Below are positions 45,765 through 55,642 of a DNA stretch of 64,000 nucleotides, piece by piece. The stretch is from positions 48,120-112,119 of the forward strand of contig JBMOIC010000005.1 of assembly GCA_049317525.1 (NCBI GenBank), given 5' to 3'. The stretch's first letter is position 1. Each line of letters starts with the position of its first letter. The notes beneath the pieces were generated by a model, which made no database searches, was not told the DNA's origin, and worked only from the letters and a program-made list of their open reading frames with translations. The stretch is from UBA961 sp049317525. Lineage in GTDB: Bacteria > Bacteroidota > Ignavibacteria > Kapaibacteriales > UBA961. The position numbers and the translations under genes were made by a program.

Positions 45765-48700
45765 ATGAACAAACCTAAATATTCAAGTGATGGCAGAATT
45801 GTTAGATTACGTGATCGCGTAACTTTTGCCCAACAACAAGAATACGAATCATATCCAGATCTGCTTAATCTGCAGTTACAATCGTATAAAGAATTCCTAC
45901 AGGATGATTTACATCCTTTGATGCGTCAGCCGCAAGGTTTACAGAAGGCATTTTTGGCTAATTTTCCTATTGAAGATTCATCTGCAATCTTTCAATTAGA
46001 ATTTTTAGAATACTTTATTGAAAAACCAAAGTATTCTGAAGATGAATGCCGTGAAAGAGAATTAACCTTTGCCAAGGCACTTAAAGCTCGTATGCGTCTT
46101 TCTAGTAAAGCTGATCCTTCATCTGAAGACTATATAGATCCCATGGAGCAAGAAGTATATCTAGGTAATATTCCTGCTATGACACCACGCGGTACCTTTA
46201 TTATTAATGGTGCTGAACGTGTTATTGTTGCGCAGCTTCATAGATCTCCAGGTGTATTCTTTGATGATGCTGTGCACCCAAATGGTACTAGAATCTATAC
46301 TGCTAGGGTGATACCTTTCAAAGGCTCATGGATTGAATTTACAACTGATATCCATGATGTTATGTATGCGTACATAGACCGCAAAAAGAAATTCCCTGTA
46401 ACTACCTTATTACGTGCACTTGGTTATTCTTCCGATGAAAAAATTCTTGAATTATTTGAATTAGCAAAAGATATTCCTGCTGCTGAATTAAATGAAAGTC
46501 ATATCGGACGAAGATTAGCTGGCGAAGTTATCGATATGAGTACAGGTGAGATTATTGCTAATCGCGATATGATTATCGATGAAACTTTATTGGCATTTTT
46601 TAGTGAATCTGATATTGTGTCTGTTCGTGTATTTACTTATGAAAGTGTAAATGATGAACCTGTAATTGCAAAAACACTTGCTAAAGATACAACAAGAACC
46701 AGAGAAGAAGCATTAAATGTCATTTACCGACAAATGAGGTCAAGTGATGCTCCAGATATGGACACTGCTTTGGCTTTATTGGAAAAATTATTTTTCAATG
46801 ACAAACGCTATGATTTAGGTGTTGTTGGCCGTTTTAGAATCAATGATAAATTAAAATTAGATGCACCATTAGACTGTACCGTGCTTCGTTTAGAAGATAT
46901 CGTTACAATCGTTAAGTATTTAATTGATTTACATGATCAAAAGCAAACAGTTGATGATATCGATCACTTGGGTAATAGACGTGTTAGAACAGTTGGAGAA
47001 CAACTATCTGCACAGTTTAATCTTGGCTTAACAAGAATGGCTCGTACCATTAAAGAACGCTTAAGTGTATATGATGGTGAATCATTAACACCAGCAGAAC
47101 TTGTAAATGCAAGAACTATAACAAGTGTTGTTAATCAATTTTTTGGTACAAATCAATTATCTCAGTTCATGGATCAAACCAATCCATTATCTGAATTAAC
47201 ACATAAACGCCGTACTTCTGCTTTAGGACCTGGTGGATTAACCAGAGAACGTGCTGGATTCGAGGTTCGAGATGTTCATTATACCCATTATGGACGTTTA
47301 TGCCCCATTGAAACACCAGAAGGCCCAAATATCGGATTGATATCTTCTCTAGCAATTCATGCAACTGTAAATGAATTCGGCTTTATTGAAACTCCATATC
47401 GAAAAGTAGAAAATGGTAAAGTATTAGATAAAATCGAATATCTCCCCGCTGAAAAAGAAGAAGGACTTATTATTGCTCCTGCTTCAACTGAAGTTGATAA
47501 GTCTGGTAATATCATGGGCGACCGTGTTAAAGCAAGACAAAGTGGAGATTTCGTAGTTGTATCTCCTACAGATATTAATTTTATGGATGTCTGTACAGAT
47601 CAGATTACTAGTCCTGCAGCAGCTTTAATTCCATTCCTTGAGCATGATGATGCAAACAGAGCCTTGATGGGCTCTAACATGCAACGTCAAGGAGTGCCTT
47701 TATTACGACCCAAAGCTCCGATTGTAGGAACAGGGATGGAAGTAAGAGTAGCTCATGATTCTCGTGCAATCATTCAAGCAGAAGATGATGGAATAGTTGA
47801 ATATGTATGTGCAGATTATATAACTGTCCGTTATCACGATAATAGAACAGATGAAGAAAAATTGATTTCTTTCGAAACAGAAAGGCTTCATTCATATAAG
47901 CTTCAAAAATTCTTCCGTACCAATCAAGATACTTGTATTAATCAGCGTCCACTTGTTCGTAAAGGACAGCATATCGTTAAAGGAGAACCTTTAGCTGATG
48001 GTGCTGCTACTGAAATGAGTGAATTAGCTTTAGGACAAAATGTTTTGGTTGCATTCATGCCTTGGCGTGGATATAATTTTGAAGATGCTATTATCATTAG
48101 CGAAAGAATGGTGGCCGAAGATATCTTTACTTCATTGCATATCGAAGAATATACTTTACAAGTTCGTGATACAAAGCGTGGTGAAGAAGAATTTACCAAA
48201 GAAATACCGAATGTATCAGAAGAAACAACTAAAGATTTAGATGATAATGGTATCATTCGTCCAGGTGCAAAAGTACGTGAAGGTGATATTCTTATTGGTA
48301 AGATAACTCCTAAAGGAGAATCAGATCCGACACCAGAAGAAAAGTTACTAAGAGCTATTTTTGGTGATAAGGCTGGTGATGTAAAGGATGCATCATTAAA
48401 AGCACCTCCAGGCCTAAAAGGTATAGTAATTAATACAAAGCTATTTAGCCGAAGAATGATGGCAAGCGATGCAGAATTACGTGCTGAAGAGAAAAAACGT
48501 CAAGATGTAATCGGCAGAAGAGAAGCAAAACTCCTGAAGGCATTGGACGATGATTGCGCAGCTCGTTTAGCAAAGTTAGTAGATGGTCAAAAGGTTTTAG
48601 GAATTAAACTTGTAAATGACAAAGTAGTTCTTAGAGCAGGTACAAAAGTTATTGAAAATGACTTGTATAATAAATATATAGATGGCACTTTAAAATTAGA

Positions 48701-49583
48701 CCAATTAGATGTAGAGAAATCATGGTTCGCTGAAGAATCCATGATGAATAATGTGCGTCAATTGATGCATAATTATGCAGCTAAAAAAAGTGATTTACAA
48801 GGTACTGCAAAAGCAGAAAAAAATAAAATTGCTGCTGGCGATGAGCTTCAACCGGGTATTCTGCAGATGTCTAAAGTATATGTAGCAAAAAAACGTAAGC
48901 TACAAGTTGGAGACAAAATGGCAGGTAGACACGGTAATAAAGGTATTGTGTCTAAAATTGTACCTTTGGAAGACATGCCATTCATGCCTGATGGAACACC
49001 AGTTGATATCGTATTGAATCCGCTTGGAGTGCCTTCACGTATGAATCTTGGGCAATTATTTGAAACAGCTTTGGGCTGGGCCGGTAAAGAGCTTGGGGTG
49101 CATTTTGCAACACCAATTTTTGATGGTGCAAGTTGGGATGAAGTAGGTGATTATCTAGAAAAAGCTGGATTACCAAGAACAGGTAAATCAGTTCTTTATG
49201 ATGGCCGTACAGGTGAACGATTTGAACATGAAGTAACAATTGGCATTATCTATATTCTTAAGCTTTCTCACCTTGTTGAAGATAAGATTCATGCTCGTTC
49301 AATAGGACCATATTCTTTAATTACGCAGCAACCTCTTGGTGGTAAAGCACAATTTGGTGGCCAACGTTTAGGAGAAATGGAAGTATGGGCATTAGAAGCA
49401 TACGGAGCAGCCCATACCTTGCAAGAAATGCTTACTTTAAAATCTGATGATGTTCAAGGACGTGCAAAAATGTACGAATCAATTGTGAAAGGTGATAATA
49501 TGCCTAATCCAAGTATCCCTGAATCATTCAATGTTCTTGTAAGAGAATTACAAGGCTTATGCCTTGATGTTGTTATAGTGTAA
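45765..49583 (+). CDS. rpoB: DNA-directed RNA polymerase subunit beta
   Basis: 1272 residues from ATG 45765, chosen over an earlier in-frame ATG because AAGGAG lies eight bases upstream and MNKPKYSSDGRIVRLRDRV starts like other beta subunits. The rifampicin pocket is visible around residues 460-490 (LSQFMDQTNPLSELTHKRR, SALGPGGLTRERAGFE); the residues equivalent to the E. coli Asp516, His526 and Ser531 are unaltered. Later landmarks include the GDKMAGRHGNKGI catalytic-site segment and the C-terminal GGKAQFGGQRLGEMEVWALE. Beta forms half of the catalytic cleft. It is followed by rpoC after 119 bases with three hairpins. Confidence 0.97.
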   Translation: MNKPKYSSDGRIVRLRDRVTFAQQQEYESYPDLLNLQLQSYKEFLQDDLHPLMRQPQGLQKAFLANFPIEDSSAIFQLEFLEYFIEKPKYSEDECRERELTFAKALKARMRLSSKADPSSEDYIDPMEQEVYLGNIPAMTPRGTFIINGAERVIVAQLHRSPGVFFDDAVHPNGTRIYTARVIPFKGSWIEFTTDIHDVMYAYIDRKKKFPVTTLLRALGYSSDEKILELFELAKDIPAAELNESHIGRRLAGEVIDMSTGEIIANRDMIIDETLLAFFSESDIVSVRVFTYESVNDEPVIAKTLAKDTTRTREEALNVIYRQMRSSDAPDMDTALALLEKLFFNDKRYDLGVVGRFRINDKLKLDAPLDCTVLRLEDIVTIVKYLIDLHDQKQTVDDIDHLGNRRVRTVGEQLSAQFNLGLTRMARTIKERLSVYDGESLTPAELVNARTITSVVNQFFGTNQLSQFMDQTNPLSELTHKRRTSALGPGGLTRERAGFEVRDVHYTHYGRLCPIETPEGPNIGLISSLAIHATVNEFGFIETPYRKVENGKVLDKIEYLPAEKEEGLIIAPASTEVDKSGNIMGDRVKARQSGDFVVVSPTDINFMDVCTDQITSPAAALIPFLEHDDANRALMGSNMQRQGVPLLRPKAPIVGTGMEVRVAHDSRAIIQAEDDGIVEYVCADYITVRYHDNRTDEEKLISFETERLHSYKLQKFFRTNQDTCINQRPLVRKGQHIVKGEPLADGAATEMSELALGQNVLVAFMPWRGYNFEDAIIISERMVAEDIFTSLHIEEYTLQVRDTKRGEEEFTKEIPNVSEETTKDLDDNGIIRPGAKVREGDILIGKITPKGESDPTPEEKLLRAIFGDKAGDVKDASLKAPPGLKGIVINTKLFSRRMMASDAELRAEEKKRQDVIGRREAKLLKALDDDCAARLAKLVDGQKVLGIKLVNDKVVLRAGTKVIENDLYNKYIDGTLKLDQLDVEKSWFAEESMMNNVRQLMHNYAAKKSDLQGTAKAEKNKIAAGDELQPGILQMSKVYVAKKRKLQVGDKMAGRHGNKGIVSKIVPLEDMPFMPDGTPVDIVLNPLGVPSRMNLGQLFETALGWAGKELGVHFATPIFDGASWDEVGDYLEKAGLPRTGKSVLYDGRTGERFEHEVTIGIIYILKLSHLVEDKIHARSIGPYSLITQQPLGGKAQFGGQRLGEMEVWALEAYGAAHTLQEMLTLKSDDVQGRAKMYESIVKGDNMPNPSIPESFNVLVRELQGLCLDVVIV

Positions 49584-49593
49584 AACATAAAAT

Positions 49594-49659
49594 ATGGAAG
49601 TCCTTTTTAAGGGCTTCCATCTATATATAGCAGGTTAACACCTGCGGAGTTGAAACTCC
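49594..49659 (+). other. Three consecutive small hairpins between rpoB and rpoC
   Basis: (1) ATGGAAG-CCTT / AAGG-CTTCCAT, 49594-49620, with one T-G pair; (2) GCAGGT/ACCTGC with TAAC loop, 49630-49645; (3) GGAGTT/AACTCC with a 2-base loop, 49646-49659. No U-tract follows. They may be an mRNA processing or stability signal before the rpoC ribosome-binding site. Confidence 0.6.
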
Positions 49660-49702
49660 ACCAAATTAATACGAAACTTTTTTCATCCTATGGAGAAGAT
49701 CC

Positions 49703-52700
49703 ATGCAATCGCATTCAATTCCCCGCAAAGGATTCTCTCAGATAACTATTAAAATCGCATCACCAGACGAAGTATTAAATCGTTCACATGGTGAGGTTAC
49801 AAAACCAGAAACAATTAATTATCGCTCTTTCAGACCAGAAAAAGATGGTTTGTTTTGCGAAAAAATCTTTGGCCCAATTAGAGATTGGGAATGTGCTTGT
49901 GGTAAATATAAGCGTATTCGTTATAAGGGCATTGTTTGTGACCGTTGTGGTGTAGAAGTTACTCAAAAATCTGTGCGTCGTGAACGTATGGGCCATATTA
50001 TGTTGGCAGTTCCTGTTGTACATATTTGGTTTTTCCGTTCTTTGCCAAGCAAAATAAGCCACTCTTTAGGTATGCCTACCAAAGATATAGAAAGAATTAT
50101 ATACTATGAATCATACGTGGTAGTTCAACCGGGTAATACTGGTTTGCAACAAAAAGATTTATTAACTGAAGAACAATATCTAGAAGTATTAGCTTCCTTA
50201 ACTCCTGCTGAAAGGAATATGGATGATGATGAACCTAAAAAGTTTATCGCATTAATTGGTGGCGAAGCTGTAAAAGAATTATTAAGAAGAATAGATCCAG
50301 AAGATAGCTATCATAATCTGCGTATCGAATTACGTGATGAAACTTCTCAACAAAGAAAAGCCGAACTTCTTAAAAGATTAAGAATCTTAGAAGCATTTAC
50401 AGGAAAAGAATTACCTAATAAATCACGTCCAGAATGGATGGTATTAGATGTAGTACCTGTAATTCCACCAGATTTACGACCATTAGTACCCTTAGAAGGT
50501 GGAAGATTTGCTACCTCAGATTTAAATGATCTTTATCGTCGTGTAATTATCCGTAATAATCGTCTTCGTCGTCTTATTGACATCAAAGCACCAGAAGTAA
50601 TCTTACGTAATGAAAAACGTATGCTTCAAGAATCTGTAGATGCTTTATTTGATAATAGCCGTCGTAGTGTAAGAAGCGAATCACAAAGAGCGCTTAAATC
50701 ACTTGCAGATACGTTAAAAGGAAAAACTGGACGTTTTAGACAAAACCTTTTGGGCAAACGTGTTGATTATTCCGGACGTTCTGTTATTGTGGTTGGACCA
50801 GAATTAAAAATTCATGAATGTGGCTTGCCTAAGGATATGGCCGTAGAATTGTTCAAACCATTTATTATCAGAAAACTTATTGAGCGTGGACATGTTAAAA
50901 CTGTTAAAAGCGCAAAAAAATTAGTAGAACGCAAAACAAATGAAGTGTGGGATATTCTTGAAAAAGTAATCGATGGGCATCCAGTTTTGCTTAATCGTGC
51001 GCCTACACTCCATAGATTAGGGATTCAAGCATTTCAACCAAGACTTATTGAAGGTAAAGCTATACAACTTCATCCTTTGGTAACTACAGCTTTCAATGCC
51101 GATTTCGACGGCGATCAAATGGCTGTTCATGTTCCTTTAAGTTTTGAATCTCAATTAGAAGCTTTATTGCTTATGCTTGCTTCTCATAATATTATGCATA
51201 CTCAGCATGGAGATCCAATTGCTGTGCCTTCTCAGGACATGGTTTTGGGTGCATATTATTTAACAAAGCTTCGCCGTGGTGCAAAAGGAGAAGGGAAAAT
51301 ATTCTCTTCACCATCAGAAGTAATTATTGCACATAATTCGAATCAAATCACTTTACATACCAAGATCAAAGTACGTTTAAATGCTATTGCAGGTCAAAAA
51401 AGTACTTTGATAGAAACTACTGTAGGAAGGGTGATATTCAATCAGATTGTTCCAAAAGAAATGGGATATCTGAATGAATTATTAACCAAAGGACGCTTAC
51501 GCCAAATTATTGGATTATGTTTCCGTAAAGCTGGATTAGCAAAAACAGTTGAATTCTTAGATGCAACGAAAGAAATTGGATTCATGGCTGCTACACGTGG
51601 TGGATTATCTGTATCTATTTCTGATGTTGTTATTCCTGAAGAAAAAGTGAAACTGATTGCTAAAGCGCAAGAAACAGTAGATAATATCGAAGAGTATTAC
51701 CAAAATGGTGTTATTACATCTGGCGAAAGATATAATAAAATTATTGATACTTGGTCTAATGCAACCAATAAAGTTGCCGATAAATTATATCAAGAATTAC
51801 AATTAGCTCAAGATGGATTTAATACATTTTGGATGATGTTGGATTCTCAAGCTAGAGGCTCTAAAGAGCAAATTCGTCAGCTTGCAGGTATGCGTGGATT
51901 AATGGCAAAACCGCAAAAATCATTAACAGGTTCAAGTGCAGAGTTAATTGAAAATCCTATTATTTCAAACTTTAAAGAAGGTTTGACAATTTTGGAATAC
52001 TTCATTTCTACGCACGGTGCTCGTAAAGGTCTTGCTGATACAGCTTTAAAAACAGCTGATGCTGGCTATTTAACACGTCGTTTACATGATGTTGCCCAAG
52101 ATATGATTATATCTGGTGATGATTGTGGAACAATACGTGGCGTCGAAATGAAAGCTCTGAAAGATGGTGAAGATGTAAAAGAACCATTATCAGAAAGGAT
52201 TTTAGGACGTTGTGCATTAGTGGATATAATTAATCCTGAAAATGGTGAAATAATTGTTGGAAAAGGACAAGTTTTAACAGAAGAAAATGCTCAAAAAGTT
52301 GCAGAATCTTCTTTAGAATCAGTTCTTATACGCTCTGTATTAACATGTGAATCACGTCGTGGTGTATGTGCTAAATGTTATGGACGTAATATGGCTACAG
52401 GCCAAATGGTAGATGTTGGAGAAGCAGTTGGAACAATTGCATCTCAATCTATCGGTGAACCTGGAACTCAGCTAACATTACGTACATTCCATACTGGCGG
52501 AACTGCTTCACTTGTTGCTTCACAATCTACAGTATTAGCAAAGTTCGATGGTAAAATCATCTTCGAAAATGTAAAAATCGTTTCTTATGAAGATGAAAAT
52601 GGTATGGATATGTCTGTTGTAATAAGTAGAAGCGGTGTTATTAGTATCATCGACTCTGATACAGGCCGTGTTCTTACTCGTTATGATGCTGTATATGGCG

Positions 52701-54007
52701 CAGCTTTAAAAGTTACAGATGGTCATAATATCACTAAAAATGATGTTATTTTTGATTGGGATCCATATAATTCAACTATCATCACAGAGAAGGCAGGAAC
52801 TGTACGTTATCGTGATTTAATTCCAGGCCTTACATATCGTGAAGAAAACGATGAACAAACAGGACATATCACAAAAGTAGTTATTGAATCTCGTGATCGT
52901 TCCAAAATGCCATCTATTGAAATAGTTGACGATGAAGGTAATGTTCTTCATAATTATATTATTCCAATTCGTGCTCAAATTAGCGTTGATCATGATGAAA
53001 AAATAAGTGTTGGTTCACGTCTTGTTAAGATTCCTAGAGACTTAGGACGTATGCGAGATATCACAGGTGGTTTGCCACGAGTTACAGAATTATTCGAAGC
53101 TCGTTCTCCACAAAACCCAGCTGTGGTTTCCGATATCGATGGTACAATCACATTCCAACAAGCAAAACGCGGACAACGTGGTATTGTTGTAACTTCTTTA
53201 GATGCTGAAACAACAAAAGAATACACTGTTCCTTCTAATAAATATGTATTGGTTCAAGAAGGCGATTTAGTACGTGCAGGAGATAGATTAACAGATGGAT
53301 CAACAAATCCTCATGATATCTTACGTATTAAAGGTGTGGGTGCAGTTCAAGAATATCTTGTAAATGAAATTCAAGAAGTGTATCGTATGCAAGGTGTAAA
53401 AATAAATGACAAGCATATAGAAGTTATTGTACGCCAAATGCTTCAGAAAGTTCGTATTAATGACTCTGGTGATTCTACTTTCCTTTTCAATGATCAAACA
53501 GATAGATTGAAATTTGTAGATGAAAATGATATGTTGAAAAATCATGTTGTTATTACAGAAAAAGGTGATTCTCGCTTTAAGGTTGGACAATTAGTATCTA
53601 AGAAAAGATTCCGCGAAGCTAATGTAGAACTTAAGAAAAAAGAAAAAGTTGAATCTGAAGCAAGAAATGCAGAACCAGCAACAGCAGAACCTTTATTACT
53701 AGGTATTACTCAGGCATCGTTAACTACAGAAAGCTGGCTTTCTGCAGCATCTTTCCAGGAAACTACAAGGGTACTTGCAGAAGCATCTATAGCATCAAAA
53801 ATTGATGGTCTTAAAGGATTAAAAGAGAATATCATCATTGGACAATTAGTTCCTGCTGGTACTGGTTTAAGACATTATCAAGATATGATTGTTACAAGCG
53901 AAGTTGGTAATATATTCGGAAGCGAAATGATATCAGAATCACCAGAGGTAGAAACTGAAGGTGATGATGGTTTCCGTCGCTTAGGTCGTAGAAGAATTAC
54001 TGCTTAA
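49703..54007 (+). CDS. rpoC: DNA-directed RNA polymerase subunit beta'
   Basis: 1434 residues. The N-terminal zinc site is intact (C64, C66, C79 and C82 in CACGKYKR...CDRCG). The catalytic magnesium loop NADFDGDQMAVH lies near residues 466-477. The bridge/trigger region and the second zinc site (CESRRGVCAKCYGRNM) are present, followed by GEPGTQLTLRTFHTGG. The size and the region after residue 1000 agree with beta' of Bacteroidota-like bacteria. GGAG lies seven bases before ATG 49703. Ends in a strong terminator. Confidence 0.97.
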   Translation: MQSHSIPRKGFSQITIKIASPDEVLNRSHGEVTKPETINYRSFRPEKDGLFCEKIFGPIRDWECACGKYKRIRYKGIVCDRCGVEVTQKSVRRERMGHIMLAVPVVHIWFFRSLPSKISHSLGMPTKDIERIIYYESYVVVQPGNTGLQQKDLLTEEQYLEVLASLTPAERNMDDDEPKKFIALIGGEAVKELLRRIDPEDSYHNLRIELRDETSQQRKAELLKRLRILEAFTGKELPNKSRPEWMVLDVVPVIPPDLRPLVPLEGGRFATSDLNDLYRRVIIRNNRLRRLIDIKAPEVILRNEKRMLQESVDALFDNSRRSVRSESQRALKSLADTLKGKTGRFRQNLLGKRVDYSGRSVIVVGPELKIHECGLPKDMAVELFKPFIIRKLIERGHVKTVKSAKKLVERKTNEVWDILEKVIDGHPVLLNRAPTLHRLGIQAFQPRLIEGKAIQLHPLVTTAFNADFDGDQMAVHVPLSFESQLEALLLMLASHNIMHTQHGDPIAVPSQDMVLGAYYLTKLRRGAKGEGKIFSSPSEVIIAHNSNQITLHTKIKVRLNAIAGQKSTLIETTVGRVIFNQIVPKEMGYLNELLTKGRLRQIIGLCFRKAGLAKTVEFLDATKEIGFMAATRGGLSVSISDVVIPEEKVKLIAKAQETVDNIEEYYQNGVITSGERYNKIIDTWSNATNKVADKLYQELQLAQDGFNTFWMMLDSQARGSKEQIRQLAGMRGLMAKPQKSLTGSSAELIENPIISNFKEGLTILEYFISTHGARKGLADTALKTADAGYLTRRLHDVAQDMIISGDDCGTIRGVEMKALKDGEDVKEPLSERILGRCALVDIINPENGEIIVGKGQVLTEENAQKVAESSLESVLIRSVLTCESRRGVCAKCYGRNMATGQMVDVGEAVGTIASQSIGEPGTQLTLRTFHTGGTASLVASQSTVLAKFDGKIIFENVKIVSYEDENGMDMSVVISRSGVISIIDSDTGRVLTRYDAVYGAALKVTDGHNITKNDVIFDWDPYNSTIITEKAGTVRYRDLIPGLTYREENDEQTGHITKVVIESRDRSKMPSIEIVDDEGNVLHNYIIPIRAQISVDHDEKISVGSRLVKIPRDLGRMRDITGGLPRVTELFEARSPQNPAVVSDIDGTITFQQAKRGQRGIVVTSLDAETTKEYTVPSNKYVLVQEGDLVRAGDRLTDGSTNPHDILRIKGVGAVQEYLVNEIQEVYRMQGVKINDKHIEVIVRQMLQKVRINDSGDSTFLFNDQTDRLKFVDENDMLKNHVVITEKGDSRFKVGQLVSKKRFREANVELKKKEKVESEARNAEPATAEPLLLGITQASLTTESWLSAASFQETTRVLAEASIASKIDGLKGLKENIIIGQLVPAGTGLRHYQDMIVTSEVGNIFGSEMISESPEVETEGDDGFRRLGRRRITA

Positions 54008-54037
54008 TCTTTTTAAAGATGATCAGGCCCGTTATTT

Positions 54038-54070
54038 AAGGGCAGACACCCTAAATGTCTGCCCTTTTTT
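54038..54070 (+). terminator. Terminator of the rpoBC operon
   Basis: AAGGGCAGACA / TGTCTGCCCTT with a 7-base loop and a TTTT run, 31 bases after the rpoC stop. Confidence 0.93.
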
Positions 54071-54106
54071 ATATATAATTATGTAAATCCTTTTGCTTAT
54101 AATATT

Positions 54107-55621
54107 ATGAAAAAACTTGTATTAGATGGTTGCAGTTTACATCTTGATTCATTCATTGAAGCTTTATCTTCAGATATATATGTTGAATTATCTCATGAAG
54201 CTATAGTTGAAATGCAAAAAAGTAGAAATCTTGTTGAAGAATGGATAGAACATAAAGAGATTGTATATGGAATAACAACAGGTTTTGGTGAATTTGCAAA
54301 TGTATCCATACCACATAACCAAATAGAAGCATTGCAAGAAAATCTCATTCTTTCTCATAGTGCTGGAATAGGACCATTTATACCAGCCCATATAGTTAAG
54401 GGAATGATGATTTTAAGAGTAAATGCACTCGCTAAGGGTTTGTCTGGTATACGCGTTACAACTGTTCAATCTTTATTAGATATGATAAATTGTGGAATCA
54501 TTCCAGCTGTACCTTCGCAAGGTTCTGTTGGATCTAGCGGAGATCTTGCACCATTATCTCATATTGCTTTAGCTTTAATTGGAAAAGGGAAATGTATACT
54601 TTCTGATGGTAGCATCATTAAGAGTGAACAAGCTTTAAAAAATAATAATATTGAACCTGTAAAACTTAGTGCTAAAGAAGGCCTTGCCCTGATTAATGGA
54701 ACACAAATGATGTGTACCATGGGTGCAATTGGTGTGCATAAGGCGATGCAATTATGTGATTTAGCAGATATATCTGGAGCCCTTAGTTTAGAAGCTTTAA
54801 GAGGAACAGATAAAGCATTTGATGAAAAATTACAAAAAGCCAGAGGTTTTACCGGGCAAATTGAATCTGCCCGACGTTTAAGAACATTACTTCAAGGAAG
54901 TGAAATTAGAGAATCGCATAGAGTTGGCGATGGATTGGTTCAGGATGCATATTCATTACGATGTATGCCTCAAGTGCATGGAGCATCAAGAGATGCCATA
55001 CAATATGTTAAAAATATCATTGAAACTGAATTGAATGCAGCCAATGATAATCCATTGATATTTTCTGAAACAAAAGAACATATTGAAGGCGGAAATTTTC
55101 ATGGCCAACCTTTGGCATTAGCATTGGATTTTTTAGCAATAGCATGTGCAGAACTAGGAAGTATTTCTGAAAGAAGAACAGAAAGATTAGTAAATGGAGC
55201 ATTAAGTAATGGATTACCCAGATTTTTAACGAAACAAGGTGGATTACAATCAGGTATGATGATTGCCCAATATACATCGGCATCTTTGGTCTCTGAAAAT
55301 AAAGTATTATGCCATCCAGCAAGTGTCGATTCTATACCAACATCTGCTAATCAAGAAGATCATAATTCGATGGGAAGTATTTCTGCCAGAAAAGCCTTAG
55401 ACATCATACAAAATGTTCAATCAATTATTGCTATTGAACTCTTATGTGCTAGCCAAGGCATCGATTTTCACCAACCTCTTAAAACAAGCCCCTTACTCCA
55501 AAAAATACATCATATTATCAGAGAATCTGTTCCATTTGATGACACAGATTCAATAGTGCATAATAAAATCACAGCAATATTACATTTAGTGCAGAATAAT
55601 GCACTTGATGTAACATTATAA
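54107..55621 (+). CDS. hutH: Histidine ammonia-lyase-like MIO enzyme
   Basis: 504 residues. The aromatic amino acid lyase fold is clear: YGITTGFGEFANV (Tyr54), GSVGSSGDLAPLSH, NGTQMMCTMG, QDAYSLRCMPQVHGASRD and NFHGQPLALALDF. These enzymes build an MIO electrophile from Ala-Ser-Gly; here the triad reads Ser143-Ser144-Gly145, so Ala is replaced by Ser. HutH turns histidine into urocanate and ammonia. The partner genes hutU, hutI and hutG are not in this window, and the specificity (His, Phe, Tyr or an aminomutase) cannot be confirmed. Confidence 0.85.
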   Translation: MKKLVLDGCSLHLDSFIEALSSDIYVELSHEAIVEMQKSRNLVEEWIEHKEIVYGITTGFGEFANVSIPHNQIEALQENLILSHSAGIGPFIPAHIVKGMMILRVNALAKGLSGIRVTTVQSLLDMINCGIIPAVPSQGSVGSSGDLAPLSHIALALIGKGKCILSDGSIIKSEQALKNNNIEPVKLSAKEGLALINGTQMMCTMGAIGVHKAMQLCDLADISGALSLEALRGTDKAFDEKLQKARGFTGQIESARRLRTLLQGSEIRESHRVGDGLVQDAYSLRCMPQVHGASRDAIQYVKNIIETELNAANDNPLIFSETKEHIEGGNFHGQPLALALDFLAIACAELGSISERRTERLVNGALSNGLPRFLTKQGGLQSGMMIAQYTSASLVSENKVLCHPASVDSIPTSANQEDHNSMGSISARKALDIIQNVQSIIAIELLCASQGIDFHQPLKTSPLLQKIHHIIRESVPFDDTDSIVHNKITAILHLVQNNALDVTL

Positions 55622-55642
55622 AAACATAAAAGGATCATATAT

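Noticed and set aside
53321..53590. 89-codon open frame antisense to rpoC
   Set aside because: Composition and position are typical of an antisense shadow in AT-rich coding DNA.
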